64,000 nucleotides of DNA from Comamonas sp. GB3 AK4-5 (GTDB taxonomy: Bacteria > Pseudomonadota > Gammaproteobacteria > Burkholderiales > Burkholderiaceae_C), in contig NZ_CP166730.1 in assembly GCF_041320665.1 (NCBI RefSeq), positions 1,860,001 through 1,924,000 on the forward strand. The letters are read 5' to 3'. Shown in pieces: positions 33,247-42,500 of this stretch. The notes beneath the pieces were generated by a model. That model was not told the origin of the DNA and searched no databases. It worked only from the letters and a program-made list of their open reading frames with translations. Position 1 is the first letter of the stretch, and each line of letters begins with the position of its first letter. A program made the translations under genes and the position numbers.

Positions 33247-33372
33247 CCCCCCTCAGGCGCTGCGCGCTTTCCCCCCGCTCTCGCATCGCATAGCGATGCG
33301 GGCAGGGAGACGCTGCCAGTGCGGCGGGGCGGCCCTTGCGCGGCAGCCCTGGCTGGGGTCACGCCCGTTTTT
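33247..33372 (+). repeat. 3'-anchored intergenic repeat, copy D
   Basis: Starts 10 bases after the yejB stop with CCCCCCTCAGGCGCTGCGCG, contains a hairpin TCGCATCGCATAGCGATGCG and GGCGGGGCGGCCCTTGCGCG, and ends near CCCGTTTTT. Aligns along its whole length with copy E downstream of the alpha-2-macroglobulin gene. Confidence 0.8.
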
Positions 33373-33377
33373 CGCGT

Positions 33378-33440
33378 CCTGCCCCGGAATGACCCCTTCC
33401 CCCACCGGGGGAAGGTGGGGATGGGGGCTTGTGGGAGCGG
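33378..33440. repeat. G/C-tract hairpin module following copy D
   Basis: CCTTCCCCC (33395-33403) pairs with GGGGGAAGG (33407-33415), followed by GTGGGGATGGGGGC. A related module (39300-39345) adjoins copy E. This resembles the very common proteobacterial CCCTCACCCCAGCCCTCTCC repeat. Confidence 0.6.
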
Positions 33441-33478
33441 GAGAGGAGCTGTTCGAGCGGATGCGGCGCAGGCTGCGC

Positions 33479-33985
33479 TCAAGCCCTGCGCCGCTGGCGC
33501 AAGCGCAGGGCCAGCACGGCGATCAGGCACAGGTTGACCAGCAGCACCAGGCCGGCCTGCCAGCTGGGTTTGTGCAGCAGGTGTGCGATCTCCAGCGGCA
33601 GATACAGGCCGCAGGAGAGCACGCCCAGCCATTCGCCCCAGGCCTTGTCCCGCCACAGGCCCCAGGCTTCCAGCCAGCGGGCTGCGGTGTAGGCGCTGCC
33701 CAGCAGCACCAGGGTGTGCACCGGCGTGGTGTTGAGGCGGTCTGCGCTTTGCAGCAGCAGGGCCGCAAAGCCGGGGTGGGACGACAGGCCCAGATGGTCC
33801 ACCCACTCCAGGGCCAGGTGGTGCAGATCGTGGTGCAGCAGACGCAGCAAGCCGAACATGGCGCAGATGGCCAGCAGCCCCTTGAGGGCCTCGAAAATGG
33901 CCACGCTGCGCACGGCCTGGCGCAATGCCGCAGTGGAGGAGTCTGTGGTGATGGGCAAGATGGAAATATGCGAAAGCCGGGCCAT
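33479..33985 (-). CDS. DUF2127 membrane protein, antisense within the yej operon
   Basis: 168 aa, small integral membrane protein with about four hydrophobic helices (VAIFEALKGLLAICAMFGLL; PVHTLVLLGSAYTAARWLEA; LGVLSCGLYLPLEIAHLL; AGLVLLVNLCLIAVLALRL). AIFEALKGLLA, WLEAWGLWRDKAWGEWLGV and GLYLPLEIAHL match the DUF2127 family. Function unknown. Unusual position: on the opposite strand between yejB and yejE, so yej transcripts would be antisense to it. Start ATG 33985 has only a weak Shine-Dalgarno. Confidence 0.78.
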   Translation of the reverse strand: MARLSHISILPITTDSSTAALRQAVRSVAIFEALKGLLAICAMFGLLRLLHHDLHHLALEWVDHLGLSSHPGFAALLLQSADRLNTTPVHTLVLLGSAYTAARWLEAWGLWRDKAWGEWLGVLSCGLYLPLEIAHLLHKPSWQAGLVLLVNLCLIAVLALRLRQRRRA

Positions 33986-34104
33986 CCACGCCACAGCGCG
34001 GTGCGTGGTGTGGGTATGCGACGCAGTATGCCGTGGGGCATGGCCGAAGGGCAATGCGGGCCGGTGACGGTGCGGCGCGCAGCGCGCCAACAAGGAGAGA
34101 TGGT

Positions 34105-35166
34105 ATGAAGGTGGAGGCAGGGCGTTCGCCCGCGGCCCGCGCCTGGGCGCGTTTTAGGCGCAACCGGCTGGGTTTTGGCAGCCTGGTGCTGCTGGTGGTG
34201 CTGGTGGCCTTCAGCCTGTGTGCCGAGCTGGTCAGCAACGACAGACCGCTGGTGGCGCGCTATGACGGCCAGACCTATTGGCCGCTGTGGAACGACTACC
34301 CGGAAACGCAGTTTGGCGGTGACTTTGACACCCCTGCCGACTACCTGGACCCCTTTGTCCAGGCGCAGCTGTCCAAGCCGGGCAACTGGGCCGTGTTTCC
34401 GCCCAATCGCTATGGTGCGCAAACCCTGAATTACTTTGCCCAGACGCCCAATCCGGCTGCCCCCTCGGCCGCCAACTGGCTGGGCACGGACGACCGTGGC
34501 CGCGACATGCTGGCCCAGCTGCTGTATGGCTTTCGCGTCAGCGTGTTGTTTGCGCTGGCGCTGACGGTGACCGGCGTGGCCCTGGGCGTGTTGACCGGAG
34601 CTATCCAGGGATTTTTTGGTGGCAAGACCGACCTGGCCCTGCAGCGCCTGATTGAAATCTGGGGCTCCATGCCCGAGCTGTACCTGCTCATCATCTTCAG
34701 CGCCGTGTTCGCCCCCAGCGTGGCGTTGCTGATTCTGCTGCTCAGTCTGTTTGGCTGGATGGGGCTTTCCGACTATGTGCGCGCCGAGTTTCTGCGCAAT
34801 CGCCAGCTCGACTATGTGAAGGCGGCGCGCGCCCTGGGCGTGCCCAATGGGCAAATCATCTGGCGCCACATCCTGCCCAACAGCATGACGCCGGTGGTGA
34901 CATTCCTGCCGTTTCGCATGAGCGCCGCCGTGCTGGCGCTGACCTCGCTGGATTTTTTAGGCCTGGGCGTGCCGCCGGGTACCCCCAGCCTTGGCGAGTT
35001 GCTCAGCCAGGGAAAAAACAATATCGACGCCTGGTGGATTTCGCTGTCTACCTTTGGCGTGCTGGTGGTCACCTTGCTGCTGCTGACCTTTATGGGCGAT
35101 GCGCTGCGCGATGCCCTGGATCCACGCAAGGCCATGGATACGCCGGCCACCAAGGAGGGCGCATGA
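34105..35166 (+). CDS. yejE: Peptide ABC transporter permease (YejE type)
   Basis: 353 aa. WARFRRNRLGFGSLVLLVV at the start, then the long periplasmic loop typical of YejE (ARYDGQTYWPLWNDYPETQF; LGTDDRGRDMLAQLLYGFR), several membrane helices, and the EAA loop KAARALGVPNGQIIWRHILP. ATG 34105 follows AAGGAGAG. Its end overlaps yejF (ATGA). Confidence 0.92.
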   Translation: MKVEAGRSPAARAWARFRRNRLGFGSLVLLVVLVAFSLCAELVSNDRPLVARYDGQTYWPLWNDYPETQFGGDFDTPADYLDPFVQAQLSKPGNWAVFPPNRYGAQTLNYFAQTPNPAAPSAANWLGTDDRGRDMLAQLLYGFRVSVLFALALTVTGVALGVLTGAIQGFFGGKTDLALQRLIEIWGSMPELYLLIIFSAVFAPSVALLILLLSLFGWMGLSDYVRAEFLRNRQLDYVKAARALGVPNGQIIWRHILPNSMTPVVTFLPFRMSAAVLALTSLDFLGLGVPPGTPSLGELLSQGKNNIDAWWISLSTFGVLVVTLLLLTFMGDALRDALDPRKAMDTPATKEGA

Positions 35167-36803
35167 GCGATGTGTTGAACCAGGCCGTGCACATCGCTGC
35201 CTCGCCCTTGCTGGCCGTGCGTGATCTGCGCGTGGCCTTTGCCGGCAAGGAAGTGGTGCATGGCGTCAGCTTTGATCTGCATGCCGGCGAAAAACTGGCC
35301 CTGGTGGGCGAGTCCGGCTCGGGCAAGACCGTGACGGCCCTGGGCCTGCTGCGCCTGGTGGGTGAGGCGCGCATCAGCGGCCAGGCCTTGCTGGATGGGC
35401 GTGATCTGCTCACCTTGTCGGAGCGGCAGATGCGCGCCGTGCGCGGTGACGACATTGCCATGATTTTTCAGGAGCCCATGACGGCGCTCAACCCGCTGAT
35501 GAGTGTGGGTGCCCAGGTGGCCGAGGTGCTGCAGCTCAAGCAGGCGCTGAGCAAGGCCCAGGCCTGGGCCCAGGCCGTGGAGCTGCTGGCCGCTACCGGC
35601 ATCCCCGAGCCTGGGCGACGTGCGCAGGCCTATCCCCACCAGCTCAGCGGTGGCCAGCGCCAGCGTGCCATGATTGCCATGGCTCTGGCCTCGCAGCCGC
35701 GCGTGCTGCTGGCCGACGAGCCCACCACCGCCCTGGATGTGACGCTGCGCGTGCAAATTCTGGAGCTGCTGGGCAATTTGCAGCGCCAGACCGGCATGGC
35801 CATGGTACTCATCACCCATGACCTGCACCTGGTGCGCCGCTTTGCCGACCGCGCCGTGGTCATGGAGCATGGCCATCTGGTGGAGCAGGGTGCGGTGGCC
35901 GATTTGTTTGCCGCCCCCCAGCATCCCTATACCCGCAAGCTGCTCTCCAGCCAGCCCCGGCGCCAGGTGGTGGAGGTGGATGCCGCAGTCCCCCTCCAGG
36001 CGCCGGTGCTGCATACGCAAGACCTGCGCGTGGCCTATGCCACGCCGCTGCCCGGCGTGCGGGGCTGGTTTCGGCGTGGCGAATTTGTGGCCGTGCAGGG
36101 CGCCAGCCTGGCCCTGGAGCCGGGGCGGACGCTGGGCGTGGTGGGCGAATCCGGCTCGGGCAAATCCACGCTGGCCCAGGCCGTGCTGGGGCTGCTGCCT
36201 TTTCAGGGGGCGCTGGATTTGACGGGCCAGCAGTGGCAGCAGCCGGCCACACGCAATACCGCCCACAACCAGGCGCTGCGCCGCCAGGTGCAAGTGGTGT
36301 TTCAGGACCCGTTCTCCTCGTTGTCACCGCGCATGACGGTGGGCGAGATCGTGGGCGAAGGCCTGCGCGTGCATGCCCCCGCGCTGAAGCCCGAACAGGT
36401 GCAGCAACAGGTGCTGGCCATCTTGGGTGAGGTAGGCATGGGCGAGGCGCAGTTTCCGGGGCTGCTGGAGCGCTACCCGCATGAATTTTCTGGTGGCCAG
36501 CGTCAGCGCATTGCCGTGGCAAGAGCCTTGATTCTGGAGCCGCAGCTGCTGGTGCTGGACGAGCCCACCAGCGCCCTGGATGTGACCATACAGCAGCAGG
36601 TGCTGGCCCTGCTGCAACGCCTGCAGCGTGAGCGCGGCCTGGCCTATTTGCTCATCACCCATGACATGGACGTGATCCGTGCCATGGCCCATGCGGTGCT
36701 GGTGCTCAAAGACGGTGCCATTGTGGAGCAGGGCCCGGCGCTGCAGTTGCTGAGCCGTCCGCAGCACCCCTATACGCAAAAGCTGGTGGCGGCCACGCAG
36801 TAG
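35163..36803 (+). CDS. yejF: Peptide ABC transporter dual ATPase (YejF type)
   Basis: 546 aa with two complete ATPase halves: [50 protein letters not shown]; and [51 protein letters not shown]. Each has an oligopeptide-type C-terminal extension ([26 protein letters not shown]). It powers the YejAB-E importer. ATG at 35163 overlaps the yejE stop. Confidence 0.93.
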   Translation: MSDVLNQAVHIAASPLLAVRDLRVAFAGKEVVHGVSFDLHAGEKLALVGESGSGKTVTALGLLRLVGEARISGQALLDGRDLLTLSERQMRAVRGDDIAMIFQEPMTALNPLMSVGAQVAEVLQLKQALSKAQAWAQAVELLAATGIPEPGRRAQAYPHQLSGGQRQRAMIAMALASQPRVLLADEPTTALDVTLRVQILELLGNLQRQTGMAMVLITHDLHLVRRFADRAVVMEHGHLVEQGAVADLFAAPQHPYTRKLLSSQPRRQVVEVDAAVPLQAPVLHTQDLRVAYATPLPGVRGWFRRGEFVAVQGASLALEPGRTLGVVGESGSGKSTLAQAVLGLLPFQGALDLTGQQWQQPATRNTAHNQALRRQVQVVFQDPFSSLSPRMTVGEIVGEGLRVHAPALKPEQVQQQVLAILGEVGMGEAQFPGLLERYPHEFSGGQRQRIAVARALILEPQLLVLDEPTSALDVTIQQQVLALLQRLQRERGLAYLLITHDMDVIRAMAHAVLVLKDGAIVEQGPALQLLSRPQHPYTQKLVAATQ

Positions 36804-36832
36804 GGCAGGGCCTTGCGGTGGCTGAACTTTGT

Positions 36833-36890
36833 TTTGATAGCTGCCTATGCGCTACTGGAAAGCGTTTGCGGCGGTTTTGATGCAATATTT
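36833..36890. repeat. AGCTGCCTA-type intergenic repeat
   Basis: TTGATAGCTGCCTATGCGCT followed by GGAAAGCGTTTGCGGCGG between yejF and pbpC ends. The core AGCTGCCTAYGC also occurs in hairpins at 25969-26056 and 60995-61074. Convergent gene ends flank it, so it may act as a bidirectional 3' element. Confidence 0.55.
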
Positions 36891-36919
36891 TCTGCTGCGC
36901 TGGCTGCAGGTATTCCCCT

Positions 36920-39298
36920 TTAGGGGGTGATGTCCACCACGATCTCCCGCGTCGCTGCCCGCCCCGTTTCATCCACGGCGCGCAGCATATGGTTTTGGCC
37001 GGACTCGGCCATGGGCGGCAGCCAGGCCAGGCCTTCGCCAGGGGCGGTGCGGCCTATCAGCGAGTCGCCCGCAAACCAGTAAATGCTGTGTGTGCTGGCC
37101 GCCGCTTCGGCGCGCAGCACCAGGGGCTCGGGCTTGCGGCTGCGCAGCGTATGGCGCACGCCGCGCAGCGGTGAGGTGATGCGCGGCCCGGCATCATCCG
37201 CCGCCTGGTCGCTGGGCCCGTCCTCGCTGCAGTCGGGCGCCTGCAAGCTGGTGCGCGGCAGGCCGCTTTGGCGGAACAGGCGCTGCATATCGCTGCTCCA
37301 TTGCTCCACCACCTGCTGGCGCGCATGGGGGCCGGGGCCGCACAGCAGCTCGCCGGTTTCCGCATGCACCCAGACGCTGCGGTGCAGCGCATTGGTCTTG
37401 ATGGGTGACTTGCCGGCGATGAACCAGGTCTTGGTGCGCACGGGGCACAGGGCATCGGGTAGCTCGCCCGTGGCCGCGCAGACTTCAATTTCACGCAGAT
37501 CGGCGGGCTGGGGTTTGGACAAGGCGCCCGGGTCCAGGCGCTGGGCGCGCAGGGCATCGACCATGCGCAAAAACAGCGGCGCCGCCGCATCCACGCCCAC
37601 CAGGGCCTGGTTGCTGCTGCCGTCGAAATTGCCCATCCAGACCACCAGCACATGGCGGCCAAAAACGCCTGCCGTCCAAGCATCGCGAAAGCCCCAGGAG
37701 GTGCCGGTCTTCCAGGCCACGGCGGGGCGCGCCGGCAGGCCGGTGTCGGGTCTAGGGGCGTGGCGCAACATGTCCAGGGTGATAAAGGCGGCCTCGGGGC
37801 TGAGCAGTTGCAAGGGCTGGGCCGGAGGCTGCTCTTGCGGAGTCTGCTCATAGCGCAGCGGCTGGCTGGCGCCGCCATTGGCCAGCATGGCATAGAGACC
37901 GGCCAGTTCCTCGGGTGTGACCTCGCCACCGCCCAGCACCAGGGCCAGGCCGTAGTGGGCCTGGCTTTTGAGCTTTTGCACACCGGCCAGGCGCAGAAAA
38001 TCATGCAGCCCGGGCTGCCCCAGTTGCGCGGCCACGGACACGGCGGGGATGTTGCGGCTGCGTATCAGCGCATCCTGGGCCGAGACCTGGCCGGCGAAGC
38101 GCAGGTCGAAGTTCTCGGGGGCATAGGGGCCGAAATGCGTGGGCGCATCCTTGAGCATGGTTTTGGCATGCAGCAGCCCCTGGTCCAGCGCCAGGGCATA
38201 GACAAAGGGTTTGAGCGTGGAGCCCGGCGAGCGCTTGGCCTGGGTGCCGTTGACCTGGCCGGCAATCTCCACCTTGTGCCAGTCGGCCGAGCCAATCAGG
38301 GCACGTACCTCCATGGTGGAAGCGTCCAGCAGCAGGGCGCTGGCATTGCGCAGACCCTTGTCCGCCTGGGTGCGCAGGTACTGGCCCATGATGCGCTCCA
38401 GCGTGGTCTGCATGCGCAGGTCCAGCGTGCTGTGGATCTGCTGGCCGTGCGCGCGGGCCAGCAGCATATCGGTGGCGTGGGGGGCCAGAAAGGGCAGTGC
38501 GGAGCGGGCCTGGGCGGGCAGCACCAATTGGGCATCGGCCGCATGCAAAAGAGCCTCGGGTGCCCGCTGCTGCCACAGTGCCAGCAGCCGCTGGCGTGCG
38601 GCCTGCAGCGCCGTATTGCCACCCGATTGGTTGCCGCGTTCGGCCATGCGCTTGGCCGGGTTTTGCGGAATCACGGCCAGGGTCAGGGCTTCGGGCAGAT
38701 TCACATGGGCAGCGGGCTTGCGAAAGTAGATCAGGCTGGCGGCCTGCACGCCCTCGATATTGCCGCCATAGGGCGCGGTGTTGAGATAGGCCTCCAAAAT
38801 ATCACCCTTGCTGTGGCGGGCCTCCAGCCACAGCGCGGCGGCCAGCTGCTGCAGCTTGCCGCCATAGCTGCGGCTGTCTATGCCGTAAACGCGCCGGGCC
38901 AGCTGCATGGTGAGGGTGGAGCCGCCCTGGCGCCGCCCGCCGCTGGCCATATGCCAGGCACTGCGCAGCAAGGCCGTGGGGCTGATGCCAAGGTGCCAGA
39001 AAAAGCGCCGGTCCTCATACAGCAGCACGGCATCCACCAGCGTGGGCGAGATTTGATCCAGCGGCACCCAGAGCCGGTATTGCTGGTCCGGCGCCAGCGT
39101 CAGCCGGAGCAGCTCGCCCCCCCGCGCATACACGGCGCGTGAGCTGCTGATGCCCTCGCGCAAAGGCGTATGCGGCCACAGCCGCAGGCCCGCGAACAGG
39201 ACCAGGAGCAGCAGCAATGCCAGGCCCACCTGGGCCAGCTTGTGATGTGGGGGACGCAAGCGCATGGAGGGCATCGTCAAGCGCGGCATTGGCGGCAT
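36920..39298 (-). CDS. pbpC: Penicillin-binding protein 1C
   Basis: 792 aa. An N-terminal membrane helix (LAQVGLALLLLLVLFAGLRL) is followed by the GT51 glycosyltransferase domain (LLYEDRRFFWHLGI, GGSTLTMQLARRVYG). The transpeptidase domain has its active-site Ser in SPGSTLKPFVYALALD and the KTG box in KTGTSWGFRDAW. The C-terminal domain (about 690-792, HSIYWFAGDSLIGRT) is the BiPBP_C module of PBP1C. It polymerises and cross-links peptidoglycan. Lies 203 bp downstream of the alpha-2-macroglobulin gene, its usual partner. Start ATG 39298; ATG 39265 is an alternative. Confidence 0.92.
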   Translation of the reverse strand: MPPMPRLTMPSMRLRPPHHKLAQVGLALLLLLVLFAGLRLWPHTPLREGISSSRAVYARGGELLRLTLAPDQQYRLWVPLDQISPTLVDAVLLYEDRRFFWHLGISPTALLRSAWHMASGGRRQGGSTLTMQLARRVYGIDSRSYGGKLQQLAAALWLEARHSKGDILEAYLNTAPYGGNIEGVQAASLIYFRKPAAHVNLPEALTLAVIPQNPAKRMAERGNQSGGNTALQAARQRLLALWQQRAPEALLHAADAQLVLPAQARSALPFLAPHATDMLLARAHGQQIHSTLDLRMQTTLERIMGQYLRTQADKGLRNASALLLDASTMEVRALIGSADWHKVEIAGQVNGTQAKRSPGSTLKPFVYALALDQGLLHAKTMLKDAPTHFGPYAPENFDLRFAGQVSAQDALIRSRNIPAVSVAAQLGQPGLHDFLRLAGVQKLKSQAHYGLALVLGGGEVTPEELAGLYAMLANGGASQPLRYEQTPQEQPPAQPLQLLSPEAAFITLDMLRHAPRPDTGLPARPAVAWKTGTSWGFRDAWTAGVFGRHVLVVWMGNFDGSSNQALVGVDAAAPLFLRMVDALRAQRLDPGALSKPQPADLREIEVCAATGELPDALCPVRTKTWFIAGKSPIKTNALHRSVWVHAETGELLCGPGPHARQQVVEQWSSDMQRLFRQSGLPRTSLQAPDCSEDGPSDQAADDAGPRITSPLRGVRHTLRSRKPEPLVLRAEAAASTHSIYWFAGDSLIGRTAPGEGLAWLPPMAESGQNHMLRAVDETGRAATREIVVDITP

Positions 39299-39299
39299 T

Positions 39300-39365
39300 G
39301 CGCCGCCCCCTCACCCCAGCCCTCTCCCCGGAGGGGCGAGGGAGTCATGCCAGGGCCCAGCGCTT
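39300..39365. repeat. G/C-tract module adjoining copy E
   Basis: CCCTCACCCCAGCCCTCTCC, then CCGGAGGGGCGAGGGAGTCA. On the minus strand it is the counterpart of the module after copy D and lies just upstream of the pbpC start. Confidence 0.6.
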
Positions 39366-39490
39366 GAAACTGGCGCAGCCCATGCCAGGGCTGCCGCGCA
39401 AGGGCCGCCCCGCCGCGCCGGCAGCGTCCCCCCGCCCGCATCGCGTAGCGGTGCGAGAGCGGGGGGAAGGCGCGCAGCGACTCAGGGGGG
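39366..39490 (-). repeat. 3'-anchored intergenic repeat, copy E
   Basis: In gene orientation it begins 11 bases after the alpha-2-macroglobulin stop with CCCCCCTGAGTCGCTGCGCG, includes a hairpin of C6 and G6 runs around GCACCGCTACGCGATGCGGG, then CGGGGCGGCCCTTGCGCGG. With its neighbour module it fills nearly all of the gap to pbpC. Confidence 0.8.
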
Positions 39491-39501
39491 TGTTTCACGT
39501 T

Positions 39502-42500
39502 TTATTCCACCACCTTCAATCGCCCACCCATGGCGCGCGAGAACACTCGCCGGTCATACATGGCTTCGCCATAGGCCGGGGGCACCACATAGTCGCCCAC
39601 GGTGGAGGCTCTGGCCTTGTAAGTGATTTCGGACAGGTCCTTGCCCACATCGCCATAGAGCACGATGCGGTCCTCGCGGATGTCGGCGTATTCCAGGTTC
39701 CATGAGCCCTTGGAGGCCAGGCGTTTCTTCCACAGCGGCTCGGCCTCTTGTTCTTCGCCTTCCTCTTCATCCGCTGCATCGCTGGCGCTTTGCAGCACGG
39801 GCTCCAGGCCGCCGGGCAGCATGTCCACCAGGGCCACGTTGGGGATGAGGGCCTTGTCCAGGCTGCGCACCCGCACGCGCACCGTGACCTCATCGCCCAG
39901 CTTGACCTGGGTGACGGGCTGGCCCTTGGCGTCCAGGATGTCATGGAAGATTTCCATGCCCTTGTGCAAGGCTTTGTCCGGCACATTGCGCTCAAAGCCC
40001 TGCTCGGCCCAGCTGTAGTAGAGCGTGAAGTCGCTGTGGTTGGACAGTTTGAGCTTGTGGCTGCCATCGGGCACGGCGGTGCGCGCCAAGGGGTTGATGC
40101 CACCCAGGGCCAAGGCCGTGGCCTGGTTCTTGGCGTTCAAGGCCTGCACATCGAGCTTGCCTTCCACATTCAAGGCCACGGCGTCGAAATAGGCATCCAC
40201 GGCCAGCAGCATAGAGGCCGAGGACAGGCTGTTGTACCAGCCGTCGCGCACCATGCCGGCCAGGCCTTCCCAGACGCTGGGCTTGAGCGTCTTGAGGCGC
40301 TCGGGGAAATGGCGTGCCACCAGGTGCAGCAACATGCTGTCATGCACCAGCGGGTCGTAATAGCTGCCCCACAGCGTGCGGCGTTGCTTGCTGTTCACGC
40401 GCTTGAGCAGATCGGCCCAGACCGGATCCAGCAACTCCTTGGCGGCCTTGTCCTGCTTGACCAGCAAATAGGTGGCGGCCAGGTAGGCTGCACCCAGGTC
40501 GTCGGACAGGGCTGGCTGGCTGCTCCAGCTCTGGCGCAGATTGGCCAGGGCCGAAGGCAGCACCATGCCCTGGCGGGCCAGCAGGTACACGGCCTGGGCA
40601 CGCTGGCGCCAGGCATCTGGTGTGGTGCCGCCGTTGCCCAGCCACTGGTGCAGATAGCTGTTGGCTTGGTCCAGCAGGTCCTGGGGTACGGTCAGCTTGT
40701 GCTGCTTGGCCTCCACCAGCAGTTGCACGGCATACAGCGTGGCAAAGGGATCGGCATGGCTGCCGCCGGGCCAGGCCGCAAAACCGCCCTCGCTGCTCTG
40801 GCGTGTGCGCAGCTGCACCAGGTAGCGGTCCAGCGTCTTGCGTGCCGTGGGCAGCGGGCCTTGCTCGGCCGTGCGGCCGCGCTGCATTTCCTTGAGCAGC
40901 TCGGGCCGGGTGGACAGCAGCACGGCCGGGAAGGTCTGGCTGGTGATTTGCTCGGTGCAGCCGTGGGGATAGGCCTCCAGGTATTGCATCAGCCCCGTGG
41001 CAAAGGCCCAGGGCGCGGCCGAGACCGCCAGGTCGCTGCGCCGGAAGTTGGGATAGAGATCGGCCTGGCTTTGGAGCTCGCCCGCGCGCTGGAAGCTGCC
41101 GGCCTGCACCAGGCTGACATAGGGCGATGCCGGGCGCACGCTGACCTCTTCGCTCAGGCGCGTGCTGTAGCTTTGGTGGCTGGCGCTGAACACCAGGGGG
41201 GCAGAGCCCAGCTGGGCCTGGGCACCCGGCTTGGCGCGCACCTTGAAGCGGGCCCGGCCCTCGCCGCCTTCGTTCACGGACAGGGTTTGCGTGGCCTCTC
41301 CCACTACCTCCAGCCCGCCCGAGGCGCTGAGGCTGAGCTTGATGGGGGCTTTTTTGCCCGAGCCGCGGATGTTGTTGGCCAGGCCCACGCCCACTTCCAC
41401 CACATCGCCGGGCGCCATGGCCAGCGGGGCGCTGGGCAGCAGCACCATGTCGCCACGCACCGTGGTCTGTGTGCTTTGGGCGGCAGCCTGGCTGTCGCTG
41501 ATGGCCACGGCCATGACGCGCAGGCTGCCGTTGAAGCGCTCGGGCACGGTGTAGCTGAATTCGCGGCTGCCATTCACATCGACCAGGCCGGACCAGTAGG
41601 CCACGGGCTTGTCGCGTTTGCGCTTGAAGGGGTTGAGGTGTTTGCCTAAAGCGCCTTCACCGTCGCCACCGGGGGCGGCGGCCTGCATGAGTTTTTTGAA
41701 CTCGGGCAGGATCATGTCCAGCGTCTGCTGGGTGTCGACCTCCAGGGCGCGCTTTTGGAAGAAATGCTTGAGCGGGTCAGGCGTCTTGTAGCGCGCCACC
41801 TGCAAAATGCCTTCGTCCACGGCAAACACCACGGCGCGCGTGGGCTTGTCGCTGGTCAGCGTCATTTTCATGGGCTGGCCGGGCTTGATCAGCTCGCTGC
41901 TGGTCAGCGTGATCGTGGCGCGGCGCTGGTCCAGCGTGGTGGCAAAAGGCATGACACCGTGGGACAGCGGGCTCATATAGATCTCGTCCGAGGACGGGTC
42001 GCGCACAAAATGCACGCTGACATAGCCTGTGCCTTCAAAGTCCTTGGGCAGGGTGATCTTCTGCACCGAGGCGGTCTTGTCGGTCTTGAACCAGCTGTGG
42101 GCATAGACCTTGTCGCGCTCTATGGTGATCAGGCCCGCGCCCACATAGGGTGCGCGGATGCTGACCGAGATCTCCTGGCCGGGCGTGTAGTCCTTTTTGT
42201 CCAGGGTGAGTTCAAGCTCGGCATTGCGGTCCAGCGAGCGCGTGATGTTGGCGCTGCCGGCCACGCTGTACTCGATGCGGTTGAGCACCTGGTCCTGGGC
42301 ATTGCGCAGCACATAGGCAAAGTTGCCGGGCGTGGCCGTGTCCAGTTGCAGCTGGCTACCTGGGGCATCAATGGCCCAGGGTTTTTCGTCCAGCAGCACA
42401 TCCTTGCGGCGCGATTCGTAGCGGTACAGGCCGTTGCCTTGCTTGACCAGCACCGACAGTACCTTGCGTTCCACGCGCTGCAGCTTGAGCGCAGGCAGGG

